A DNA stretch of 64,000 nucleotides from NCBI GenBank assembly GCA_963281255.1, contig OY725505.1, positions 2,914,001 through 2,978,000 on the forward strand, given 5' to 3'. The notes below the pieces were generated by a model. The model saw only the letters and a list, made by a program, of their open reading frames with translations, ran no database searches and had not been told where the DNA came from. A program made the position numbers and the translations under genes. This document shows positions 11,201 to 20,800 of this stretch, piece after piece. Position 1 is the first letter of the stretch. The number at the start of each line of letters is the position of its first letter. This stretch comes from Aphrocallistes beatrix. Lineage: Eukaryota > Porifera > Hexactinellida > Sceptrulophora > Aphrocallistidae.

Positions 11201-14200
11201 AAGAGGTCTTAGAATATCTTGTTGCCAATAAACATTCAATTAAACAGATATCTGTACGATGTGGCGTTTCTTTGAAATCAGTTTACAATGTGCGTGCCAA
11301 GCTCCAATGCGGTGAGAAGTTGGACCACAAGAAGGGAGCTGGAAGACCGATGAAATTAACCGAGTGCGACCGTATTTCATTTATTTCAATTCAATACATT
11401 ATTGCGACGTTTTAAATGAGGTATTAATCGATACTGCTAATATGTTGTACCCAGATGGCTAGAAAATGTAAGAAGACAACTCGAGTGTTCATAAATCGAG
11501 GGCATCCACAGCCTATAAGGCTTCGAAGAAGATCCGTGTGATAGATTGGCCACCAAATAGTCCAGATTTAAGTCCTATAGAGAACCTTTGGGCAGTTCTC
11601 AAGCAAAGAATACAAACAAGGGCACCAAAAGACCTAACTGAACTAAAAAAGATGATCGAAGTGGAGTGGCTTCAATTTGATCCTATATTTTTAGGCAACT
11701 TCATCAACTCGATGAAGAGACGCTGTCAAATGGTGATCAATTTGAATGGGGGAAAAACCCTACTAGTCTAATTAAAATGAATATGATTAACCATTATCGT
11801 AAGTGATAAAATTTACTTTTTACCTGGTCATATCATACGAATATCCAAAAAATATGAAGTAGCAAAAATTGTAAATAATTTCGTTACAGACTGTATTATA
11901 GGGAAGGGCACTAACGGACTTTATGGGGGTTGTGTGGAAGCAATTTCCCCCCTACACATTTAACTGTCAAGAAATTCGGCCCGTCAGAAATATATCGTAA
12001 ATACGTAGGCGACGCATCTTCAGTATGGGAGGCTGGAGGCATAGGCCAGTGGCGGCGTTAGAGGGGGCGCAGGATTTATAGGTTTATATTTACGAAATTT
12101 GTGATTTTAGTTCTATGTTATATGAGATTAAGTGAAATTTTGTGAAAGAAACAGGAACAATATATTACTAAAGTCACATAACTAAAATTAAAAAAAAAAG
12201 GTTATGGATACAATCTAAAAAATGTCGGTCGACAGACCGGTAGTGCAGCTCCAGGAAGTGACTCGAAGGAACATGTAATATAAATATCGGATTACATCGT
12301 GAATTATTAATCTTACGGCATTATAAGTGTGAAATTTGGAATCTACGTATTAAAATATCCTATATTTTCCATTGAGAGCTAGCTTTTAGCTCTAAATAAG
12401 TTTTTTCTAAAAGGTCTGAAAATATGTATAATACATATGTTAGGAACTCATAAAATATTCATATTATTACTTTCAAAGTGCGAAAATCGGATACTACGTG
12501 GTGAAATACCCTACATTAGTCGTTGAGATCTTACTTATATCTTTATTAATTAAAATTAAACAAAGCTTTGCAGTGGAGGTGTTGAAATATTAATATATCC
12601 TTACTATTAAAACTCGATTAATATTTGTATATATATATATATATATATCTCTGTTACGAATTGATTGAAGAAACTGCCAGGCGCAGAAAGCTGATTTTTG
12701 GCATGTGGGAGTCTTTTGGCTATGGCTCCAGTAAGTTCTGAGCTCAGACGAAAATGTCGACTCATCATGGAATTATGACGTCATTGTCACATTTTTAAAA
12801 GTTAAGCAACACAGTTATTCGGGCATAACTCAGCCATTATAGGAGATAGAAAGCTGAAATTTTAATAGAATCTGTATACTAACATGTCTCACATATGATG
12901 CAACTATCATCAAAAAATGATGACTCATCACTTTGTTATGACGTCATCATTACGCATCAAAAAATTTTAAATTCACAAATTTGGTGATTTTTCGAGTGAT
13001 ATCGATTAGCACAGTAGGACAGACATATTTAGAGATGTTATCTCCCTTATAATTAACCAATGTGACTCCAGGCGACCGAAGGGAGCCTCCGGCGGACACA
13101 AAGTGTCCGCCAGCCGCGCAGCGCAAGCAAGCGCGAAGCGCGCTTGTACTCATAAAAACCGGAAGATTTTGCGAAAAAATGATGACGGTGCACATCTACA
13201 CCATAAAGAGATCCTACGTGCGAAATTTGGTTAAATTCGGACTGTTAGATTTCGCAGTAGCGCGCGTACGGACATACATACATACATACATACATACATA
13301 CATACATACATACATACATACATACATACATACATACATACGGACGAACGAGATACTCCATCCATGCCATAAGGGCATCTCCCTATAGGAACTGCACTAA
13401 AAATGAGACATTTTTGAGTTCCCTTCCTTTATTCTGCGACCCCTGCCAGATGATCTGCCACCCCTATGCGACCCCTGATGAAAACAACTGGCGCCGCCCC
13501 TGGCATAGGCATAGCGAGGAACTTTCGCTAGGGGAGGTTAATGTATTGTCAGCAAATGGGTGGTTGGTTGTAAGAAGAATTATTTATTTGGGGAGGCAAA
13601 GCCTCCCCAAATAACGCAGCACTGGTATTTCCCAGATCCCCATTTTTGCAGATTTTTCAAAATATTGGCTCATTTTTCTAGGAAGTAACAAATACGCAGT
13701 TGAAATTCAGGAGAACGAAAGCTCAAATAGACTGAATTTGCATGGAAATTACACTCTCAAGTTATATGACGTTGGATTCCATCTTTTGGATAAAGAAACG
13801 GACAATGTCCTCTACTCGTGGCCAGTAGCAGTGTTGAGGAGGTACGGAGCTTCTAATAGTAAATTCTTCTTTGAGAGTGGAAGAAGAAGTCAGACAGGTG
13901 TTGGAAACTTTATCTTCCTGACACCTTTTTGCAAGTCAATCAAACAAGCCGTATCCAATATTGCGATTCAACATGAAAAATCTAGCTATACAGATTTACT
14001 AAAGACGGTTGCTTTCCATGAATCAGAGAACAGAGAAATCTTCAACTTTGGGGGGTTCCCAAAAGAAGATACTAAACCACAATTAATTAGCTCGAATAGA
14101 AACGAGAAATTAACTCATTTTTCTGGAGAAGATGTGAAAGAGGGTTTGAGAGTGTATAGAGAACTAATTAAAGATATGGGTTACACAAGAAATCTAGAGA

Positions 14201-15806
14201 AGTCTAACAATCTCAAGATAGAGAACGATATCTACGAAGGTTAGAAATATATTTATTTATAGTAGAACCTAGTTAAAACCCTTCGTTGCCCATTAAATGT
14301 GTCGCATCATTTCCGGTTTAAGCCATTTTGGGCGGGAAAGCCATATAAGTTTGGGGTAGTTACTATAAATAGAAAAATCCCAGGCGGAACGAAGGGTAAT
14401 TAATTAATCCGAACCTTGTTAATACTCCGGATAATACGAACAGATATTTTATCCCCTACCAGGGCTGGGGTGGGTTAACCGATTTTAGGGTTCAGTTATT
14501 TTGGTTTTATCCAGTGCGGTTAACCGGTTAACCGATGGAAATATAAATTAGGGTAAAAATATGGATTTTTGGACTAATCTTCAACCTGGTATCAAAAGTT
14601 TTACAATTTTCAGTGGTATCGAAATATATTATATGATTATAAAATTAGAATTATACTGTATTATCAATTTTTTAGAAGCAATATTCATTGTTCTCCGCGT
14701 AGAAAAACAATGAAATTAGTGTAAATATTTATAAAATAAAGCTGATCGGTTAACCGATCGAGGATTTCCTTAACCGTTAACCGAGATTGACGGCGGTTAG
14801 CCGGTTAACCGGTTAACCGAATCCAGCCTTGCCCCTACAAAAGAAAATACAAGCAAATCACTTCGGATAATAATTTCGGTCGTGGTGGTGTTCGTATTAA
14901 CGAGGTTCTATTGTATTTATTCACATTAACAGTAGATTCTCGTAAATAAGCACATCAAATCAATCAAAAGTAATCATTTTTGTGTAAACATTGTTTTGTG
15001 AAAATAATTACAATGTAGATTTCTAAGCTTCAAAATTGTGTTCCAAACAATCATGAAACCTATTTATCCATTGAGTAAACAAACGAATACCATTTAAATA
15101 TCCAACTAATAGTCAACTATTTTTAGACCACACGTACACAGTTAAAATTGTCCAAAATGAAACTGCCACGAGATTTGCGCTACAAGGAGATTATGATCTT
15201 CAACTACGTGATGATACAATCCTACTATTGAACATGGAAACAAACGAAATCCTCTTCTCATGGCCTGTAGAATTTCTGAGGAGATACGAATCTTCAAATA
15301 ACACATTTTCATTCGAAACCGGAAGAAGAAGTGAAACAGGAGTTGGGCGTTTCGTAGTCTCGACCATTCATTGCGAAATAATTACTCAAAAAGTATTTGA
15401 AATGTGTGAACATGTCAAAGAGAGTAAAGCTAAGTCAGACTCTTACGAATCAGAGAGAACAGATTCTCATGAAAGAACAGACAGAGAACCTAGAGATGAA
15501 ATTACCAAAAAGAGTCCTAAGATAATTTGGAAAAACTACCCACCTCACTACTTCGATACATGGGAACAAACTCCAGAACCAGACCAACAGACACCTCGTG
15601 AAATTCAACATCAACCAGACTCTCCAGATCCCAGTCTAGAACTGAGAGAGCTAGAGATTAGTAGTTATCCAGAGTGGACCCCACAATTCCCAGTGAAAAG
15701 AGATGAAGCATCACCCAATACAACTTGTAATGATATTCTGATTTCCCCAAAGTCAGAAAACTTGTATGAAAATATCCCAAATTTGAAAAAATGGAAATCA
15801 CTCTAG
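8127..15806 (+). CDS. Adaptor gene B: DOK-like protein, PH + two IRS-type PTB domains
   Basis: Four exons, 8127-8240, 9240-9684, 13682-14239 and 15127-15806, join in phases 0, 1 and 1 into 598 residues ending in a stop at 15804-15806. Exon 1 and exon 2 form a PH domain: ILKRGFAKILEEER, then SKWAMKYVVLSKE, and a closing helix with its Trp (EIIEWQTDINEAV). Exons 3 and 4 each encode a DOK/IRS-type PTB: YSWPVAVLRRYG...SGRRSQTGVGNFIF and FSWPVEFLRRYE...TGRRSETGVGRF. The two arginine sites that bind phosphotyrosine in DOK-family PTBs are kept in both. The tail contains LYENI, a YxN motif of the kind bound by GRB2-type SH2 domains. Known DOK proteins have one PTB, so the double PTB is unusual. Intron 2 has collected a tandem duplication and transposons. 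Likely role, by inference: a membrane-recruited docking protein for tyrosine-kinase signalling. Confidence 0.8.
8404..9105. repeat. Family F repeat copy in gene B intron 1
   Basis: 8404-8560 is the reverse complement of part of 47828-47990, and 8970-9105 of 47700-47820. The order suggests one dispersed element. It carries the GC-rich block ending CACTGCGTGTCCGCAGAG seen in many copies across the window. No coding capacity. Confidence 0.65.
9240..9684 (+). CDS. Gene B exon 2 (PH domain body)
   Basis: Starts AGC AAA TGG after a TAG acceptor, phase 0 in and phase 1 out (donor GTTAGT). Encodes the PH strands and C-terminal helix, then a linker with LPPIPLPARS and a terminal NNEIYG motif whose glycine codon is split by the intron. 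Confidence 0.85.
10527..11893 (+). mobile_element. Tc1/mariner-family element, internally deleted
   Basis: Ends CAGTCTGTAACGAAATTATT and its complement, with TA on both sides (10525-10526 and 11894-11895). The paralogous empty site at 9708-9730 has one TA, which shows the insertion directly. A frame from ATG 11182 encodes a helix-turn-helix region (HSIKQISVRCGVSLKSVYNV). After a gap, 11475-11771 encodes the catalytic end, with DNSSVH and DWPPNSPDLSPIENLW. The middle with the first catalytic Asp is missing and frames are broken, so it cannot move by itself. It also carries a nested family F repeat at 10734-11133. Confidence 0.93.
10734..11133. repeat. Family F repeat nested inside the mariner element
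   Basis: About 400 bases running from the GC-rich block CGCTTCGCTTGCTTGCGC to CTCGATTAAT-like ends. It is the reverse complement of much of 12597-13150, and lies upstream of the transposase frame. Confidence 0.8.
12597..13150. repeat. Family F repeat, longer copy
   Basis: Begins TTACTATTAAAACTCGATTA, includes an (AT)n run at 12629-12648, and ends with the GC-rich block CAAGCAAGCGCGAAGCGCGC. Opposite orientation to the copy at 10734-11133. It lies in gene B intron 2. Confidence 0.8.
13272..13341. repeat. (CATA)n microsatellite
   Basis: About 17 copies of the tetranucleotide CATA next to the 3' side of a family F repeat. Confidence 0.95.
13682..14239 (+). CDS. Gene B exon 3 (PTB1)
   Basis: Follows acceptor TTTCTAG, phase 1 in and out. 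Encodes an IRS-type PTB with LLDKETDNVLYSWPVAVLRR and SGRRSQTGVGNF, then a linker and the terminal ENDIYE motif before a GTTAGA donor. The ATG present in the equivalent exons of C, D and E is AAA here, as expected for an internal exon. Confidence 0.85.
14261..14914. repeat. Tigger-like MITE, family T2, with a nested element
   Basis: Starts AGTAGAACCTAGTTAA and ends TTAACGAGGTTCTATTG. It lies in gene B intron 3. Its middle is interrupted by the element at 14460-14831. Confidence 0.75.
14460..14831. mobile_element. hAT-like non-autonomous element nested in a MITE
   Basis: Ends CAGGGCTGG and CCAGCCTTG, rich in GGTTAACC palindromes near both ends, flanked by CCCCTAC on both sides (7 exact bases; an eighth would mismatch). 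Confidence 0.75.
15127..15806 (+). CDS. Gene B exon 4 (PTB2 and C-terminus)
   Basis: Terminal exon after acceptor TTTTTAG. Encodes the second PTB and an acidic, proline-bearing tail ending ENLYENIPNLKKWKSL. The coding DNA is nearly identical to the matching exons of C and D although the introns before them differ. Confidence 0.85.
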
Positions 15807-16021
15807 AGTCTCTCAAGTTGGATTTGAATCTGTTTGTTTGTTATTAGTGCATGTAAAAACTGGTCCCAGAAACGTATGTATATTTGGATGCTTTTTACAT
15901 GGTCATTTATTATGTTGGAACAAACATTTTTTGAGAGCCTAATCACTCTTGATACAAGTTAACAAAACAGAAAGGTTATAATATGACAGGATTCTCCACA
16001 GGATTTTTGAATTTTTGAATT

Positions 16022-16260
16022 TTTGAAGCCGTATCAGCAGTGGGGTAGCCAGGATTTTCTGACAGAGGGGGGGACACAGCATCCAGCTGGGGGGTCTGGG
16101 GGCGCTGTAAGCTCCCCAATGGGGTCAGGGGCTTGGCTCCTGGAAGCTGACAGCATATATTTTATAATATGCCCATATTCATCGAAGTTAGTATTTACTT
16201 CTCGAGAAAATGACAAATTAAATGTAAAATTTCGTACATTAAATCCTGAAAAATAATTGG
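16022..16260. repeat. Dispersed repeat, family G
   Basis: Starts near GGGGTAGCCAGGATTTTC and includes GGGGGGTCTGGGG. Its 3' part (16205-16260) matches 22627-22690, and a related copy lies at 43742-43970. Any frame through it is not a gene. Confidence 0.65.
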
Positions 16261-16275
16261 TGAGAGGGGAATGAG

Positions 16276-16352
16276 GAGAATGTGAGCCCAGGCGGGCACA
16301 AAGTGTCCGCCAGCCACGCAGCGCAAGCAAGCGAAGCGCGCTTGTATACAAT
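16276..16352. repeat. Family F GC-rich end fragment
   Basis: Short copy of the block with CACAAAGTGTCCGCCAGCC and GCGAAGCGCGCTTGT, at the left edge of the segmental duplication copy 2. Confidence 0.75.
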
Positions 16353-17839
16353 ATGATGGACATGTTGCAAAGGTGCTTTTCAGGGAAATTTGCACAAATA
16401 AGAGATTTATCTTAGACATATTCCGTAGAATCCAAAATAAATTGACTCCTCTAGTCTTCCGTGTTTATCAGCTGATGATGTCAATATATTCGTCAGAATC
16501 TATTAAGTATTGCAAGTTCACAGTTAAGAAAATCCCAGGAGTTGTACTGCAAGGCTAATTAGAACTACAAATAATATACGACTATGGATTCAAAGGGAGT
16601 TGAATAGGAAGATCACAAGGCATCATATCCCATAGGAATTACAAGGGCCATCTTAATTAAGTGGTCTTGTCTGTAATACACAAGTATACATAGATCGCGC
16701 TCACTCTGCTAAACAATTTTAAGCAATTAGCCCATCCAGCGATCGGAACCCAGTTGCACCTATGTTATGGTTTATAGACCAAATGGGTACTACTCGTATA
16801 TAGAAAAATTCAAGATAATTTAGAACAAAATACTTGTATGGAACTAAAGTAGTTTCAAGCAGTTTGTCTATCATGTATATTTTCTTTTTTATTTTAATGC
16901 ATATTTATTTTAATGCATATTTTCTTTTTTATTTTAATGCAGATTCAGTATCGCTATCGACTTTATCTTATGCCTGGTTAATACCAGGCGAAATGCCTTG
17001 CATTAGTAAGCTATATGCAAAGCATTAAGAGAGAGCGCTCCTGTTTTGAGGAGTGCACCAAAGGGTTATCTAGGAGCGCGAGACGCTCCTTTAGGCGTAT
17101 TGTTTTAAGTGAAAATTTAGATTATTATTCAATTTACCTTATATTCTTATGTTATTTATCTATTTAACGCATTAAAATGTATGGGTTTGAGACCAGGAGC
17201 ATATCTCTGGAGGGCTGTATATTACCCTGGTCCCTGGAGCACACTTCTTTTAATAAAGCTTGTTTCCACAAATTCCCCTGATATCTAGCACTTTTTCCTA
17301 CTGAAGTTAAATTTAAATTATAAAGTGAAAGAGGGATATATCACGTTTTAGTATTCTAAACTTAATAGTATGGGTATATGCTATGCTAATAAATGGCATT
17401 ACCTAATGCATAGGAATAACTGTACTAAAAGTCATAAACTGATTGCATATATGCATATGGCGAGTGGATAGTGGTTGGTAATATTACCAGAGCTAATAAA
17501 ATACTAAGAATAAAGAATTGGATTCAGATTAATTAGAAAAAAGTGTACTAACAAGCACTAAAAAATTGAAAGTAGATTTGTAGTTAATTTATAAATACTC
17601 GAAATATTTGAATTACAAACTTACACGGCTATTAAAGATGACAACAAAATATAGAATTGTTAAGAAGGGATTTGCGAAAGTCATCGAAGAAGAAAGAACT
17701 ATCGTTTCTGAAGTAGATAAGGACTCTGCCAACGTTGAAAAGAAGGTGAGTTAAATGTTTCCAGTAGACTGAATAAGTCCAACAAGAATATGTCTGACCA
17801 ATTTCCCTTACAGCAGTATTGCTCAAAGAGAATTATCCT
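16348..17839 (+). repeat. Segmental duplication, copy 2 (partner 5867-7185)
   Basis: Carries the 5' region and first exon of gene C, highly similar to the region before remnant A. Copy-specific additions lie around 16690-16920, including TTTTATTTTAATGCATATTT repeats. Confidence 0.85.
17638..17745 (+). CDS. Gene C exon 1
   Basis: 36 codons, same peptide as remnant A exon 1, donor GTGAGT, phase 0. The first in-frame ATG after an AT-rich leader was chosen. Confidence 0.8.
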
Positions 17840-20800
17840 CTTATGCTGGAGTAAAAAAATCCTCTGATATTAGATACCCCCTCCTCCCCATGTCACGTTT
17901 TTTTATCATCTTGGAGTACAACAATGATAGGACTGTCACACTTTGCCCCGTACCCCCTTGGATGCGTTACGTAACGTTTGAATGGCTCCGAGGAACAAAA
18001 ATAAAATAAATAATAAACTATTATTATTTCTAGAATGCTTTTGCCTACACTATATCTGTGACAGCTATAAAACCCATTCTTGCCAACTGTACCATTTATG
18101 GCGGGGCATCCCACTTTTTTTCACTCTTCTATTGAGCTAATATTCTCGAGTGTATCGCTTTTACATGAAATTTCCTCATTACGTCCCGATTTTTTGTACT
18201 CTATGTTAGTACTTTTCTTATCGATTATAATATCAGTAGGACAGACGTATTTAGAGATGTTATATCCCTTATAATTAATCAATGTGATCTCAGGCGCCCG
18301 AAGGGAGCCTCCGGCGGACACAAAGTGTTAGCCAGCGCACGCAAGCGAAGCTCGCTTATTCTCATAGTTTTTCCTGGGAAAATGTTCACAAAACATGTTT
18401 ACACCTACGGCCAATTCTTCATTATATCAGGGACAATTATTATTTTACATAGAGAGCATACGTCAACGTTATATAGTGTGAGTGATGTATTCTTGACATA
18501 GATGATCTGGGTGAAGAAGTATGTGCAGCTGATTGAATACGAAGAAAGCAAGATTTCACATCTGAACATCTACGATTCTGAACTCGATGTAGGGAGTGGC
18601 CAACCCAAGAATATAATCGTAATCGATCAACATACTTCAGTCCAGCCGACCGAAGCAATTGATGAAGAAAGGTTCTGCCTCATGATCTACAAAGATCTTA
18701 AAGACTCAGTAATATTGGCTTTTGACTCTTTTGTTGAAAGAATCGACTGGGAATTAACTCTTAACCATGTAATAAATAATGTTAAGTCAGCTCTGTTGGC
18801 CGAATCGCAGTATTTGATACCTATTCGAGGAGTTAAGCAAGAGATAGCGGAAGGACATCAAATAAAAGCCAAGAGGATTTATGAAGGTGAGTATTTTAAT
18901 GAATTCATATAATAAACACTTATATTATTAAAACTTTTGCTGAATATCCGTATATATACGTAGATGTAGATATAGCTCTGAGAGTCGAATCGCCTCCTTT
19001 GATACCTCCTCGAAGAGATAAGCAAGAGATACTAGCGGGAAAGCATGAAAGGGAAACCAATAAGATTTACGAAAGTTAGTACGTATTATAAATTAACTGT
19101 CCAATTTCCTTCTATCTCATTATTAAATCTTCATTATTTATCTAATTGTCGTGTATTTATAGATGTAGATGTAGATGTAGATGTAGATATAACTCTGTCG
19201 GTCGAATCGCCTCCTTTGATACCTCCTCGAAGAGATAAGCAAGATATATCAGAAGAATATGAAATGTCAAACAATATGATTTATGAAGGTTAGTATTTTA
19301 ATTTAACTACATAATTAAAACTATTACAATAAGTATACGTATACCCATATCTGTTCCGAATTGATTGAAAAAGTCTAGGATTTATTTTCACAATGATACT
19401 TTATATAATCAAATAAATTGTCATTAGTATTGAGTAGAACCTCCTCTTGCTTGAATTAAAGCTTTACATATTTGCGGGATGTTATCTATCAGAGTATGGA
19501 GGTTAATGTCGATACTATCCTAAGTACCCGAGTGGTTGGATGGGCTTTTCTTGAATTGTAAGGGAATTGTGATCACAAAGGTTCTCAATCGGGTTTAGAT
19601 CAGGTAACTGAGCCGGGCCAACCCATTACCTCTATTTAGCTCATCAAACATTGAATTGCTTCGTACCCTTTGACCTATGGAATTGGGAGTTGTCCTGCTG
19701 AAATGTCCATCCAGAATGTAGAGAATGTAAATCAACGCTTGTGGTTACTGATTAGAGCATTTCCAATATACTTGCATCAATGTAGGTATCTGTCGTGGCG
19801 GGTCCACAGAGTGATTCATATAGTGATCGATTTGCTGAGAAAGCTGATTCGAGGCAGAGATATCGATATGGGCATGTATATTTTGTAATGAAGGGATCTC
19901 TAGAAGCACCACATGTGAATCATGGCGAGTTTCTCGGATTAAAAACACTGTTCAAAGAACATCTAATCTATAGACATGTTACTTAGGGCATTCAAAAAGT
20001 TATAATCCCATATCTGTATCTCAAATGATAGTGAAAATAGGATATTTTCGATTTGTCCATTGTATTCCTTAGAGGATCAGCTCCCAATTTGTATATTGGT
20101 TTATTTTCAAAGGACAATTATTGTGGTTCCTAAATTAGATTTTTGTGCATCGGTTTAAGGTAGTCCCTTTAACGTGATTTTTTGGGTTCCCTTTGATATA
20201 TTTCAGTTATAATGTGTAATAATGTGCTTTGAAGTGGTTTACTACCACTTTTATCCCACTTTTTAAGTGGCGAAAATTGGCCAAAAATCCACTAAAAGTG
20301 GTATGATATTTTTTCAACACGAGCAATTCTATTGAGCACCTCCCGTTTACTTTTTCACATTGGTTCTTAGTTATTTAACCTTTTAATGACCTTAGTTATT
20401 TAACCTTTTAATGACCATCCTACGATTTTCACAACTTTTATTCTCCAAATTTAGTTAGCCATTTTCAATGTCAAGATTCCAACTTTTCGACACTACTCTA
20501 AACCGATGCACAAAAATATAATATAGGAACCACAATATTTGTCCTTTTAAAATAAACCAATATATAAATTGGAAGCCGATCCCCTAAGGCAGGGCTGTCT
20601 AACTATATTTACTTCGTGCCGCAACTGCTTCATACCATTTAGTGGCGGCCGCAATACAGGGGCGTGCACTCGGGATGGGTATGGATAGAGGCATTTTGGA
20701 AGCAACGCGGGCCGCACAAAGCAAGGCCGCGGGCCGCCTGTTGGACAGCGCTGCCCTAAGGAATACAATGGACAAATCGAAAATATCTTATTTTCATTAT

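Larger units (their letters stand above)
10295..12480 (+). repeat. 809-bp tandem duplication of the PH exon 3' half, later interrupted
   Basis: The block starting at 9486 (mid PH exon) is repeated starting at 10295, an offset of 809 bases. The second copy runs to about 12480 because a mariner element sits inside it. The repeated half-exon (10295-10493) keeps an open frame and the GTTAGT donor but has no upstream half. Its left boundary follows TTTCAAAGTG rather than a splice acceptor, so it is probably not spliced in. Confidence 0.9.

Noticed and set aside
13062..13388. Open frame across a family F repeat and the CATA microsatellite
   Set aside because: Composed of repeat DNA; the Tyr-Ile-His-Thr run is the microsatellite translated.
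16023..16363. Open frames around the GGGGGG-rich region
   Set aside because: Dispersed repeat family G plus a family F fragment, with no conserved protein features.
19525..19560. tRNA-like text (CCGAGTGGTTGGATGG)
   Set aside because: It sits inside a decayed Tc1 transposase fragment and no cloverleaf arms could be paired.
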